A stretch of DNA of 64,000 nt from Metabacillus malikii (lineage in GTDB: Bacteria; Bacillota; Bacilli; Bacillales; Bacillaceae). The translations under genes and the position numbers were made by a program. Positions 15,316 to 24,188 of the stretch are shown here, one piece after another. Every line of letters starts with the position of its first letter. Position 1 is the stretch's first letter. The DNA lies in NCBI RefSeq assembly GCF_030813355.1, contig NZ_JAUSUD010000019.1:1-64000 (forward strand), given 5' to 3'. The notes under the pieces were generated by a model. The model made no database searches. It was given only the letters and a program-made list of their open reading frames with translations, and had not been told where the DNA came from.

Positions 15316-16863
15316 ATGGATTTATCTTCGCAGTTTTCACAAGTAGTTAAGAATTACGGGGATAAAACGGCATTTATAATTGAACAGGAACATATTACAT
15401 ATAATCAATTAGAACAAAAAATAAATCAGTTTGCCTCAGGATTGATAGCGCTCGGCTTGGAAAAGGGTGACCATGTTGGTTTAATTCTTGGTAACTCTCC
15501 ACATTTTATCATTTCTTTTTATGGTGCTATTCGTGCTGGAATGAAGATTATTCCAATTAACCCTGTTTTTACACCAAATGAACTCGTGTATTTGCTGAAT
15601 AATGGTGATGTGAAATGTGTGATTACAAACGATTTATTAATACCAACCTTTGAAAGAATCGACTATCAGCTGCAACAACTTGAAAAGATAATTGTTTGTG
15701 AAACATCACAAGGAAGGAGGCCATATGCGGATAGAAAAGCATTCATTATATACGATAAAATGAAAACGTTTTCAGATTTATTGTCGAAAGGAACACCAAA
15801 TTATATAGGTCCAAACTTAGATGAGGATGACATAGCATCTATTCTCTATACATCAGGTACTACAAGTAAGCAAAAAGGGGTTATGTTAACACATAAAAAT
15901 TTACTTTGTAATGCTGCTAGTACTTCGCAATCTTTGCGAATGACAAATGATGACATTGTAGTCACCGCTTTACCAATGTTTCATAACTTTTGTTTAACTG
16001 TAGCCTTGAATGCTCCGTTACTTAGTGGTGCGACGGTAGTGATTTTACCGAGGTTCAGCCCGTCAGAAATTTTTCAATTGGTTAATACGTATCAAGCCAC
16101 GATATTTGTTGGTATACCAACAATGTATAATCATCTGTTACAATTCAAAGATTCAAATAATAAAGATTTTAAATCATTGAGGTTATGTATTTCAGGTGGT
16201 GCTTCCATGCCTATTGCGTTACTAAGAGAGTTTGAAAAAAACTTCAATGCTATGATTTCTGAAGGATATGGTTTAGCAGAGGCTACAGCTGTGACTTGCT
16301 TTAATCGATTGGATCAGCAACGCAAACATGGGTCGATAGGTCAATGTACTTCAAATGTTGAAATTAAGATTGTGAATGAATTTTGTGAAGAGGTTCTGCC
16401 CAATCATATAGGTGAACTCATTGTCAAAGGACCGAATGTCATGAAGGGGTATTATAATTTTCCTGAAGAGACAAAACGAACAATTCGTAATGGCTGGCTG
16501 TATACAGGAGACTTAGCTAAGAAAGATGAAGATGGCTATTTTTTCATTGTCGGCCGAAAAAAGGAATCGATTACTATTGCTGGGGTCAAAGTGTACCCAA
16601 GAGAGATAGAAGAGATTCTATATAGTCATAAGGATGTATTAGAAGCAATTGTAATAGGTATACCTGATTTAGCATATGGTGAAAAGATTCATTGCTTTGT
16701 AGTAGTGAAAAACAAAAAGCTAACAGAGGAAATGTTACGAAACTATTGTAAAGGATTGTTAGCAAACTATAAGCTTCCTAGTGCTATTCACTTTCTAAAG
16801 GAATTACCAAAGAATAAAGCAGGAAAAGTATTGACTAACAGATTAAAAGAGCAAATTTTATAG
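15316..16863 (+). CDS. lcfB: Long-chain fatty-acid--CoA ligase
   Basis: 515 residues from ATG 15316, preceded by AAAGGGGTGG; the ATG at 15292 has no site. Adenylate-forming enzyme with the P-loop LYTSGTTSKQKGVM (about 184-197; Ser and Gln replace the usual Gly and Pro), a YGLAEAT motif, YTGDLAKKDEDGYFFIVGR with the ribose-binding Asp, and the catalytic Lys in KNKAGKVLTNRL. It activates fatty acids to acyl-AMP and then acyl-CoA for beta-oxidation. Context and length match B. subtilis LcfB (YhfL, 513 residues). Confidence 0.9.
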   Translation: MDLSSQFSQVVKNYGDKTAFIIEQEHITYNQLEQKINQFASGLIALGLEKGDHVGLILGNSPHFIISFYGAIRAGMKIIPINPVFTPNELVYLLNNGDVKCVITNDLLIPTFERIDYQLQQLEKIIVCETSQGRRPYADRKAFIIYDKMKTFSDLLSKGTPNYIGPNLDEDDIASILYTSGTTSKQKGVMLTHKNLLCNAASTSQSLRMTNDDIVVTALPMFHNFCLTVALNAPLLSGATVVILPRFSPSEIFQLVNTYQATIFVGIPTMYNHLLQFKDSNNKDFKSLRLCISGGASMPIALLREFEKNFNAMISEGYGLAEATAVTCFNRLDQQRKHGSIGQCTSNVEIKIVNEFCEEVLPNHIGELIVKGPNVMKGYYNFPEETKRTIRNGWLYTGDLAKKDEDGYFFIVGRKKESITIAGVKVYPREIEEILYSHKDVLEAIVIGIPDLAYGEKIHCFVVVKNKKLTEEMLRNYCKGLLANYKLPSAIHFLKELPKNKAGKVLTNRLKEQIL

Positions 16864-17012
16864 GAATAGTATTTTAATAGAGTTAATTCCTATCGATTAA
16901 CTCAACAAAGCAAAATGCAGAGAAATAAGGAAATATCTGTGTTTTCACTTTGTTAACAAGGGTCGTGATCGAATAATTATGCATTTTCTGTTATTAAAAT
17001 ATTCAAAAAATA

Positions 17013-17040
17013 TTGAACTATTTTTATATTTCTGTATAAT
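17013..17040 (+). promoter_or_regulatory. Sigma-A-type promoter of the ABC importer operon
   Basis: TTGAAC (17013-17018), 16 bases, TATAAT (17035-17040), about 60 bases before the lipoprotein start, which has AAAGGGGGAT as its ribosome binding site. There is no T-box or other long leader. Confidence 0.75.
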
Positions 17041-17099
17041 TTAATCAATAAAAGCGTAAAAGCATAACAGGACAACAGTACTAAAAGGGGGATAACAAC

Positions 17100-18101
17100 A
17101 TGAAGAAAAAGAATTGGAAAATAGGAGCAAGTGTAATGCTAGCAAGTTTTATCGCACTAGCAGGATGTGGTAGTAATGAAAGTTCATCAGAAGGTAGTAA
17201 GGAAGGTTCTGAGGGCAAAAAGTATACAGTTGGGATTACACAGATAGTTGAACATCCATCATTGGACTCTGCAACAGACGGTTTTAAGGCTGCATTAAAA
17301 GATAGTGGATTAAATGTAGAATTTGATGAACAAAATGCACAAAATGACCCTAATAATAGTTTAACGATTGCAAATAACTTCGTAGGAGATGGAGTAGACT
17401 TAATATTTGCAAATTCTACACCGAGTGCTCAAAGCGCTTTAAATGCAACAGCAGATATCCCGATCGTATTTACATCTGTAACAGACCCAATTGGAGCAAG
17501 TTTAGTTAAAAGTTTCGAAGAGCCAGGAGCAAATATTACAGGAACAACCGATACTCATCCAGATGCAATTCCGAATACTGTGAAATTTATATCTGACAAC
17601 TTTGATGGGAAAAAAGTAGGTATGATTTACAATTCAGGTGAACAAAATTCTATAGCTCAAGTAGATTTAGTTAAGAAAGCTATGGAAGGTACTGATTTAT
17701 CAGTAGTCGAAGCAGCAGTGTCAACGACAGCTGAGGTAAAACAGGCTACAGAATCTCTTATTGGTAAGGTGGATTCAATTTATATCATCACGGACAATAC
17801 TGTTGTGTCTGCCCTTGAATCTGTTATTGGTGTAGCCGAAGAGCAAGATATCCCATTATTTGTCGGAGAGTTAGATTCAGTAGCAAAGGGTGGGTTTGCC
17901 GCGTATGGATTTGATTACTACGATATTGGCTATGAAGCAGGAGAAATGGCTGTCGAGATTTTAAAAGGTGAGAAAAATGTTGAAGAAGTTCCCGTTCAAT
18001 ACCCGCAAAATTTAAAACTTCAAATCAATGCAAAAGCTGCTGAAAATATGGGAATTGAGATAAAAGAAGAATGGAAACAAGATGCAGAAATAATTGAATA
18101 A
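17100..18101 (+). CDS. ABC transporter substrate-binding lipoprotein (COG2984, TrpX-like)
   Basis: 333 residues. A signal peptide ends in the lipobox LAGC (Cys at about residue 24), so it is a lipoprotein on the outer face of the membrane. The mature protein belongs to the COG2984 binding-protein family: VGITQIVEHPSLDSATDGFKAAL, FANSTPSAQSA, PIVFTSVTDPIGASLV and GMIYNSGEQNS. Related streptococcal operons import tryptophan or other aromatic compounds. Permease and ATPase follow at once. The tryptophan assignment is only a family guess, since no T-box or trp operator was seen. Confidence 0.87.
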   Translation: MKKKNWKIGASVMLASFIALAGCGSNESSSEGSKEGSEGKKYTVGITQIVEHPSLDSATDGFKAALKDSGLNVEFDEQNAQNDPNNSLTIANNFVGDGVDLIFANSTPSAQSALNATADIPIVFTSVTDPIGASLVKSFEEPGANITGTTDTHPDAIPNTVKFISDNFDGKKVGMIYNSGEQNSIAQVDLVKKAMEGTDLSVVEAAVSTTAEVKQATESLIGKVDSIYIITDNTVVSALESVIGVAEEQDIPLFVGELDSVAKGGFAAYGFDYYDIGYEAGEMAVEILKGEKNVEEVPVQYPQNLKLQINAKAAENMGIEIKEEWKQDAEIIE

Positions 18102-18113
18102 AGGTGAGAAGCT

Positions 18114-19109
18114 ATGTTTACAGCGATATTTGCGTCATTTGAGTCAGGGTTAATTTATGCGATTATGGCTCTTGGAGTATACTTATCATTTCGAATATTA
18201 GACTTTCCAGATTTAACAGTTGACGGTAGCTTTGTAACAGGAGCTGCGGTTAGTGCAATTTTAATCGTAAATGGCACGAACCCTTTTCTGGCTACCCTTA
18301 TTGCCTTAGTTGTCGGGTTTCTTGCCGGGTGTATGACAGGTATCCTCCATACAAAGGGGAATATTAATCCATTACTATCAGGTATTTTAATGATGATTGC
18401 CTTGTATTCTATTAATTTAAGAATTATGGGGAAATCAAATGTACCGTTGCTACAAGAAGAAACGGTATTTACAAAGTTGCTCGAGTTTTGGAATACGTTA
18501 GGTATCGATAGCGGGCTTGAAAAGTTATTTCTAGCGATAGGATTAGAGGGTTTCATTCCAAAAACATGGTCAGTTCTTATAACAATGCTCATCTTAATTA
18601 TTGTTATAAAGTATGTATTAGGACTATTTTTGAAAACTGAACTCGGACTTGCAATAAGAGCTGTCGGTGATAACCAAAACATGATTACGAGTTTTTCAGC
18701 AAACACAGATATGTTGAAAATCATTGGTTTAGGTTTATCGAACGGACTTGTAGCCTTTTCCGGGGCATTTATTGGCCAATACAACGGATTTAGTGATGTC
18801 GGGATGGGAATTGGGATGATCGTCATCGGCTTAGCATCTGTCATAATTGGTGAAGCAATTGTCGGTACAAAAACAATTACCCGTGCAATTTTAGCAGTAA
18901 TCGTTGGTGCAATTATTTATCGACTAATTGTTGCGATTGCATTACGATTTAACTTGTTTGAAACAGGTGATATGAAATTAATAACAGCTTGTATCGTAAT
19001 TGGTGCGTTAATTATCCCGCAAATCATTGATAAGCAAAAAGTTAAACGAAAGAAAAATTTACGCAGAAAGCGGGGTGGAGACTATGCTGCAGCTAAACCA
19101 AATATATAA
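18114..19109 (+). CDS. ABC transporter permease (COG4120, TrpY-like)
   Basis: 331 residues, about eight to nine hydrophobic segments, with LSFRILDFPDLTVDGSFVTGAAV near the N-terminus, a motif shared by this branch of BPD_transp_2 permeases. The start ATG 18114 follows AAAGGTGAG and lies 12 bases after the lipoprotein stop. The C-terminal end is basic (KQKVKRKKNLRRKRGG), which would face the cytoplasm. Its last 26 bases overlap the ATPase gene, implying translational coupling. Confidence 0.88.
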   Translation: MFTAIFASFESGLIYAIMALGVYLSFRILDFPDLTVDGSFVTGAAVSAILIVNGTNPFLATLIALVVGFLAGCMTGILHTKGNINPLLSGILMMIALYSINLRIMGKSNVPLLQEETVFTKLLEFWNTLGIDSGLEKLFLAIGLEGFIPKTWSVLITMLILIIVIKYVLGLFLKTELGLAIRAVGDNQNMITSFSANTDMLKIIGLGLSNGLVAFSGAFIGQYNGFSDVGMGIGMIVIGLASVIIGEAIVGTKTITRAILAVIVGAIIYRLIVAIALRFNLFETGDMKLITACIVIGALIIPQIIDKQKVKRKKNLRRKRGGDYAAAKPNI

Positions 19110-19878
19110 GGTATTTAATGAAGGGTCTGTTGATGAAAAAATTGCATTAAATAACTTGTCATTAACTTTAAAAGAGGGAGATTTTGTTACCGTTATCGGG
19201 AGTAATGGAGCTGGAAAATCAACTCTTTTAAATGTTATTGCAGGTCGGATTATACCTGATGATGGGGAAGTGCGGATTAAATCAAAGCTAATGAATGATG
19301 TGAAGGAATATAAGCGTTCACGTTATATCGGTCGTGTCTTTCAGGATCCAATGGCAGGTACCGCTCCAACACTTTCAATTGAGGAAAATTTAGCAATTGC
19401 TTATTCAAGAGTGCAGCAGCGCACGCTTAAACCAGGTGTTACTGCGAAAAGGAAGGTGTTTTTTAAAGAGCAGCTTGAGTTGTTAGGTTTAGGCTTAGAA
19501 AACCGCGTAACGGCAAAAGTTGGTTTATTATCAGGGGGAGAACGCCAAGCATTATCCCTATTAATGGCAACATTTACAAAGCCCGATATATTGCTTTTGG
19601 ATGAACATACAGCAGCACTTGATCCATCACGTGCAGAATTGATCACGAATTTAACAAAAAAGTTAGTTGAAAGCGGAAAGTTAACAACTTTAATGATTAC
19701 CCATAATATGCAACAGGCTGTTGATTTAGGTAATCGTCTAATCATGATGGATAAAGGCAATATTGTATTTGAAGCAGAAGGAAAACAAAAGCAGGGATTG
19801 ACCGTCAATTCATTGCTTGAAGAGTTTGCGAAGATAAAATCAGATAGCTCTTTATCAGACAAAGCATTATTAATTTAA
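19084..19878 (+). CDS. ABC transporter ATP-binding protein (COG1101, TrpZ-like)
   Basis: 264 residues from ATG 19084 with GGGGTGGAG as site; this start overlaps the permease by 26 bases. Walker A GSNGAGKST (about 39-47), Q-loop VFQDPMAG, signature LSGGERQAL, Walker B DILLLDEHTAALDP and H-loop MITHNM are all intact. It supplies energy for the two upstream components. This three-gene set is not at this site in B. subtilis. Confidence 0.92.
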   Translation: MLQLNQIYKVFNEGSVDEKIALNNLSLTLKEGDFVTVIGSNGAGKSTLLNVIAGRIIPDDGEVRIKSKLMNDVKEYKRSRYIGRVFQDPMAGTAPTLSIEENLAIAYSRVQQRTLKPGVTAKRKVFFKEQLELLGLGLENRVTAKVGLLSGGERQALSLLMATFTKPDILLLDEHTAALDPSRAELITNLTKKLVESGKLTTLMITHNMQQAVDLGNRLIMMDKGNIVFEAEGKQKQGLTVNSLLEEFAKIKSDSSLSDKALLI

Positions 19879-19880
19879 AT

Positions 19881-19922
19881 AACTAGTCTCTTATCGGAAT
19901 CGGTAGGAGGCTAGTTTTTTGT
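19881..19922. terminator. Terminator after the ABC importer
   Basis: AACTAGTCTC with GAGGCTAGTT around a variable centre, followed by TTTTTT. It also separates the operon from the opposing small gene at 19933. Confidence 0.8.
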
Positions 19923-19932
19923 TATCTGAACT

Positions 19933-20139
19933 TTATCGCGGTTTTAATGGTTGGCAAACTTCACATTTACGTTGGTTTTTATTTTTAAATTTTGTAAATG
20001 TTTTTTCAAAATTATTGCCACAGGCACATTTAAAGAGTAGCTTTTGTGAAAATCCATGATATTCAGTTGATAATAATTTACTCTCAGATTGAGTTGAGAC
20101 AAATTTATTAATTTCCTCGATCGACCATCGCTTATTCAT
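19933..20139 (-). CDS. Small zinc-ribbon protein, 68 residues
   Basis: Start chosen at ATG 20139 (MNKRWSIEEIN), 9 bases after GGAGGTAATG. The protein reads SIEEINKFVSTQSESKLLS at the N-terminus and then CACGNNFEKTFTKFKNKNQRKCEVCQ: two CxC(G)/CxxC pairs of a zinc ribbon. Similar WxxEEI...C.CG...C..C units are seen as DNA-binding add-ons in phage and homing-endonuclease-like proteins; whether this one binds DNA is inference. No partner gene is evident. Confidence 0.68.
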   Translation of the reverse strand: MNKRWSIEEINKFVSTQSESKLLSTEYHGFSQKLLFKCACGNNFEKTFTKFKNKNQRKCEVCQPLKPR

Positions 20140-20308
20140 ATACATTACCTCCAAATTTCTCATTGAACATGTTAGCTTCTTTCATTCTATTTTTTTATTA
20201 TAGCATGAGCTTGTCCTTAAAAGTATCGATTTGTTATATCTAATAGGGTTGTATAATAAAAAATACAAATATATAATATATTATACAAGTCGAGCAGAGG
20301 TGGATACG

Positions 20309-20860
20309 ATGAATTCAATCCAAATGCAAATCGCTGAAAATTTAAGAAATATCCGGAAATTACGTGGGTATAGCTATGACCAGTTAGCTAATGTTACAGG
20401 TGTTAGTAAAGGAATGCTCTCACAAATTGAAAAAGGTGAATCAAGTCCAACAGTGAATACGTTATGGAAAATCGCTAATGGACTGCAGGTATCATTTTCA
20501 TCTTTAGTTGAGGAGTCTGTACCGACTGTTTCAGTTGTAAGATTAGGAGAAAAAGAGCCTTTAACAGAGGATAATGAACTTTATCAAGTGTTCCCTTATT
20601 TTCCGTTTGATTCATCTAAGCAATTTGAAATTTATTATATTGAGTTACTGCCTGGATGTGTTCATACATCTAGTCGTCACCACGGCCATATTGAGGAATA
20701 TGTTCTAATCTGTGAGGGAGAAGCAACGTTAACGATTAATGCGGATAAGTACATATTACAAAAAGGTGATGCGATGAAGTTTATAGCAAACCATACTCAT
20801 ACATATGCAAACGATACTATGCAGAAATCAAGCTTATATTTAATTATTTATTATTCATAA
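20309..20860 (+). CDS. XRE-family regulator with C-terminal cupin domain
   Basis: 183 residues from ATG 20309, preceded by AGAGGTGG. Residues about 8-62 form an HTH_3 domain (LRNIRKLRGYSYDQLANVTGVSKGMLSQIEKGESSPTV). Residues about 105-175 form a cupin with HTSSRHHGHIEEYVLICEGEATL and GDAMKFIANHTHTYAN. Such proteins sense a small molecule in the cupin pocket. azlC follows after 27 bases in the same direction, so it probably controls azlCD. The region before it is very AT-rich, with a TATAATATATTATA palindrome (about 20274-20287) that could be its own operator. Confidence 0.9.
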   Translation: MNSIQMQIAENLRNIRKLRGYSYDQLANVTGVSKGMLSQIEKGESSPTVNTLWKIANGLQVSFSSLVEESVPTVSVVRLGEKEPLTEDNELYQVFPYFPFDSSKQFEIYYIELLPGCVHTSSRHHGHIEEYVLICEGEATLTINADKYILQKGDAMKFIANHTHTYANDTMQKSSLYLIIYYS

Positions 20861-20887
20861 TGTTTTAGTTTAAGGAGGCAACATCAA

Positions 20888-21607
20888 GTGGCAACAACAA
20901 CTTTAAAAAAGCAGTCTGATTTTCTCCAAGGAATGCAAGGTGGAATTAGTATCGCGATAGGATACCTTCCAGTTGCAATCACGTTTGGGCTGCTAGCTAA
21001 ATCAACGGGTCTACAACTATATGAAACGGTTTTAATGAGTTTAATTGTCTATGCCGGCGCTTCTCAATATATCGCATTAAGCTTAATTACAGCAGGTACA
21101 GGAGTAATTGAAATCATATTCACAACTTTTATTGTGAATATCCGCCACTTCTTAATGTCTGCTTCTTTAAGTGAAAAGGTAGAAGATGAATCGATTTGGA
21201 AGAAGGCTCTATATTCGTTTGGGCTTACTGATGAAACATTTTCAGTTGCATCGATGAAAGACGGAACAGTCAATGCGAGTTATTTATTTGGACTAATGCT
21301 TATTGCGTATGCATCCTGGGTGATTAATTCTGGAATTGGATATATCATTGGGGCAAGTTTGCCATCAACGTTACAAGAAAGTATGAGCATCGCGCTTTAT
21401 GCAATGTTTATCGGACTATTAGTACCCTCGTTAAAAAAGCAGCGGAAGGTTCTTTATTTAGCGGTGTTGGCTGCAGTATTTAATTCGATTTTTTATGCAA
21501 CAGGACGTATTTCAACCGGATGGTCGATCGTGTTGTCTACATTAATTTCTGCTGTTGCTGTCGAATGGTTTTATATGAAATATGAAAGGAAGCGCGAGAA
21601 TGGATAA
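20888..21607 (+). CDS. azlC: Branched-chain amino acid exporter, large subunit AzlC
   Basis: 239 residues, GTG start at 20888 behind AAGGAGG. AzlC signatures: GISIAIGYLPVAITFGLLAKSTGL, YAGASQYIAL and FIVNIRHFLMSASL; five to six membrane segments. With AzlD it exports branched-chain amino acids or analogues such as 4-azaleucine. azlD overlaps its last 8 bases. The XRE-cupin gene precedes it in the same operon. Confidence 0.92.
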   Translation: MATTTLKKQSDFLQGMQGGISIAIGYLPVAITFGLLAKSTGLQLYETVLMSLIVYAGASQYIALSLITAGTGVIEIIFTTFIVNIRHFLMSASLSEKVEDESIWKKALYSFGLTDETFSVASMKDGTVNASYLFGLMLIAYASWVINSGIGYIIGASLPSTLQESMSIALYAMFIGLLVPSLKKQRKVLYLAVLAAVFNSIFYATGRISTGWSIVLSTLISAVAVEWFYMKYERKRENG

Positions 21608-21908
21608 GTTAGTATTGCTCATGATTATTGGAATGGGATTGGTTACATATATTCCAAGAATGATTCCTCTTGTTGCGTTAAGTCAATTAAAATTGCCAGT
21701 TTTTGTCCAGAATGTTTTAAAGAATGTACCATACGCAACACTAGGGGCACTTATTGTTCCGGGAATATTTTTAATAAGTGATGATGTATTTTTTGGAATT
21801 ATCGGTGCTATCGCTGCAACTCTTATTGCCTTTACAGGGGCTAATGTCATCGTAGTTGTAATGGGGTCAATTGGTACGCTTGTATTATATAGCCTGCTCT
21901 TTGTATAG
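21600..21908 (+). CDS. azlD: Branched-chain amino acid exporter, small subunit AzlD
   Basis: 102 residues from ATG 21600, preceded by GAAAGGAAG; it overlaps azlC by 8 bases. Four hydrophobic segments and the family pattern GLVTYIPRMIPLVALSQLKLP, KNVPYATLGALIVPGI. Partner of AzlC in the same export complex. Confidence 0.9.
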   Translation: MDKLVLLMIIGMGLVTYIPRMIPLVALSQLKLPVFVQNVLKNVPYATLGALIVPGIFLISDDVFFGIIGAIAATLIAFTGANVIVVVMGSIGTLVLYSLLFV

Positions 21909-21953
21909 TGTTATATTGATTGTTTAAATAGGAAATTTCCCATTCAGTTCTAA

Positions 21954-21996
21954 TTAAACAAGCTTGACATTACACTAGAATTAAGAGCTTGTTTAA
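21954..21996 (+). promoter_or_regulatory. Inverted repeat abutting the yhfN ribosome binding site
   Basis: Perfect 11-base arms TTAAACAAGCT (21954-21964) and AGCTTGTTTAA (21986-21996) with a 21-base loop. The last base of the 3' arm is the first base of the yhfN AGGAGG. No T-tract follows, so it is not an ordinary terminator; it might affect translation of yhfN or bind a protein. Confidence 0.5.
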
Positions 21997-22008
21997 GGAG
22001 GACTTCAA

Positions 22009-23277
22009 ATGAGGAAATGGTTAACACGTTCAATTTTTTTCTATTTCATCTATGGACTGATTGTTTATTGGTATTTGTTTATTTTCTCTGGTTCCGGGAT
22101 ACCTGCTCCTTATGAAGGAACTTCAGCAGATCCAAAGACGTTTATGTCAGGTAGAGAATTAATATTATCACAAGAGTATTCTACGATCCGTAATTTCTTA
22201 TACTTTGTGACGATCCCTTTTGAATGGTTTTTACTGTTTGTATGTCTTATAACTGGCCTATCAAAAAAGATGAAAGAGTGGGCAAGTGCTACTTCACGTT
22301 TTTTTAGTTTACAATCAGCAATTTATTTTTTCTGGTTGTCTTTATTCGTCACCTTTGTTTCATTTCCAGTGAATTGGATAGGATATAAAATTTCGAAAAC
22401 CTATCAAATAACAACCCAATCATTTTCTTCTTGGATGAAGGATGAAATCATAGACTTTTGGGTGAATTATTTACTTATGACCGTTATAATTGTTGTCCTA
22501 TATTGGTTAATCAAAAAGTTTGAGAAAAGATGGTGGCTGTACGCTTGGCTTCTTTCAATACCTTTTTCACTGTTTTTAATGTTTGTCCAGCCGGTAATAA
22601 TAGATCCTCTTTACAATGACTTTTATCCTTTACAAAATAAACAGTTAGAGGAAAAAATATTAGCTCTAGCTGATAAAGCAGACATTCCGGCAAATCATGT
22701 CTATGAAGTAAATATGTCTGAAAAAACAAACTCACTTAACGCTTATGTAACAGGAATCGGTTCAAATTCAAGGATCGTATTATGGGATACCACGTTGAAT
22801 CAATTGGATGATGATGAGATTCTCTTCATCATGGCACATGAGATGGGGCATTATGTGATGAAGCATATTTATATTGGTATCGCGGGATATTTATTATTAA
22901 GTCTAATTGGGCTTTACTTAATCCATTTGTTGATGAGGAAAATAATTAGCCGTAGTGGTTCTTTATTGCGTATAAGCTCAATGAAGGACTTGGCTGGATT
23001 CCCATTATTTCTAATGTTGCTAGGCATGCTGACAGTTGCTTCTAACCCGTTAGCGAATACTGTTGCAAGGTATCAGGAGAAGAGTGCTGATATGTATGCG
23101 ATCAATATGACCGGTGATCATCAGGCTGCAATTAGCTCGTTTCAAAAATTGTCAAAAGCAGGTCTAAGTCAGGTAAATCCACCGTCATTAGTGAAGATTT
23201 TCCGTTATACACATCCAACTATGCTTGAACGGATAGTATATATAGAAGAGGACCTTGAAAGTAATAAGAATGATTAA
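22009..23277 (+). CDS. yhfN: M48-family membrane metalloprotease YhfN
   Basis: 422 residues. Zinc site HEMGH (in FIMAHEMGHYVMKH, about residues 279-283), a third ligand region EKSADMYAINMTGD, and several membrane segments (about 7-27, 62-82, 102-122, 152-170, 180-200, 298-318). The order resembles CAAX prenyl protease 1/Ste24. Length and gene neighbourhood (the yhf region) match B. subtilis YhfN. Strong AGGAGG at 21996-22001. The terminator after it is clear. Substrate unknown. Confidence 0.88.
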   Translation: MRKWLTRSIFFYFIYGLIVYWYLFIFSGSGIPAPYEGTSADPKTFMSGRELILSQEYSTIRNFLYFVTIPFEWFLLFVCLITGLSKKMKEWASATSRFFSLQSAIYFFWLSLFVTFVSFPVNWIGYKISKTYQITTQSFSSWMKDEIIDFWVNYLLMTVIIVVLYWLIKKFEKRWWLYAWLLSIPFSLFLMFVQPVIIDPLYNDFYPLQNKQLEEKILALADKADIPANHVYEVNMSEKTNSLNAYVTGIGSNSRIVLWDTTLNQLDDDEILFIMAHEMGHYVMKHIYIGIAGYLLLSLIGLYLIHLLMRKIISRSGSLLRISSMKDLAGFPLFLMLLGMLTVASNPLANTVARYQEKSADMYAINMTGDHQAAISSFQKLSKAGLSQVNPPSLVKIFRYTHPTMLERIVYIEEDLESNKND

Positions 23278-23280
23278 TAA

Positions 23281-23326
23281 AAGAGGGTAATTCAAAAGGG
23301 AGACTGCCTTTTGGATTACCCTCTTT
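23281..23326 (+). terminator. Terminator after yhfN
   Basis: AAGAGGGTAATTCAAAAGG pairs with CCTTTTGGATTACCCTCTT around GAGACTG. The long GC-containing stem ends in CTCTTTAG. Bases 23327-23600 contain nothing that I can support as a gene. Confidence 0.85.
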
Positions 23327-23600
23327 AGCTTTATGTTTACTCAACCATGGTCATTAATGTCATATTAGTTAAGAAACAAACATAGAATAAAAGTGTTTGA
23401 ATAGAACTACGTAACAAAATTATTGTATACCATTCTATGCCATACTTCATTTCTTAGTTATGTTGTTTTAGTTTTCTTTACTTCTCTCAATATACACTCA
23501 TTAACTAGTAGTTATTGCAAAGAGATTCAAGTTTTTGTGTATTCTTGTAAGCGATCATCAGGTAAAAGCAAAAAAATAAAGACCGCCATAATGGCAGCCT

Positions 23601-23837
23601 TTATCCTAATTTACGTAGTGCTCTGTATTCTTTAGATAATTTCATAAATAATTGTTTGTTCTTTGTGTCAAGTGCATCATTGATACGTTCTTCTAGCAAC
23701 GACTTTTTCCTGATAAACAACGCTTCGTCTAAAACCATTTGGATATACATGTCTAGTACAGGATGCTCGGATGGAACGTGATTCATTGTATTGCGGGATT
23801 TCATGATCTCAGTGTAAGACGACTTTTTATTCTTCAT
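23601..23837 (-). CDS. yhzC: IDEAL-domain protein YhzC-like
   Basis: 78 residues from the ATG at 23837, preceded on the minus strand by AGGGGTGAT. Residues about 36-72 (LDEALFIRKKSLLEERINDALDTKN..FMKLSKEYRAL) match the short IDEAL domain named for its I-D-E-A-L start (here L-D-E-A-L). It lies divergent from comK, exactly as yhzC does in B. subtilis. A role in regulation is suggested only by that position. Confidence 0.85.
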   Translation of the reverse strand: MKNKKSSYTEIMKSRNTMNHVPSEHPVLDMYIQMVLDEALFIRKKSLLEERINDALDTKNKQLFMKLSKEYRALRKLG

Positions 23838-24048
23838 GAATATCACCCCTGATGCCTTTTTTATATTGTATGGAAAAATGGGATGAAAATCAACTAAATA
23901 GTAGAAATTTTTAAAAAATTTAAGCGTCATAATTCCTTGAGACATGAATATATAAGAAGCTGTCATAATATGTGTATAATGTTTGCTGAATTTCCTAGAT
24001 ATATTCGATATGAGGGTGCGCGTTAATAGATTTTAATAAATCGTTAAT

Positions 24049-24088
24049 AAAATGACATTTTTTACCTATATGTAAAAAATGTCATTTT
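24049..24088 (+). promoter_or_regulatory. Two ComK K-boxes in a perfect palindrome upstream of comK
   Basis: AAAATGACATTTT (24049-24061) and AAAATGTCATTTT (24076-24088) each fit the ComK box AAAA-N5-TTTT. Together they form a perfect 17-base inverted repeat (24049-24065 with 24072-24088) around a 6-base loop. It lies about 100-140 bases upstream of comK, the expected place for positive autoregulation. Confidence 0.7.
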
Positions 24089-24188
24089 ATTGTATATTAT
24101 TTGTTAATTTATAGAAAAAAATAGGGAAATGTGCTAAATTATAGAACGTAAAATATTCCTATTAATTATGATAAATGAGGTGAACTTT

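Noticed and set aside
16864-17099. T-box riboswitch before the TrpX-like gene
   Set aside because: No specifier hairpin or AGGGTGGNACC block, and the promoter lies only about 60 bases before the start codon.
17100-21908. Genomic island or prophage around the ABC importer and azlCD
   Set aside because: No integrase, attachment-site duplication or clear composition shift; these look like ordinary operon-level rearrangements.
23423-23635. 70-residue frame after yhfN
   Set aside because: No ribosome binding site, overlaps the end of the opposing yhzC gene, Cys/Ser-rich composition of random type.
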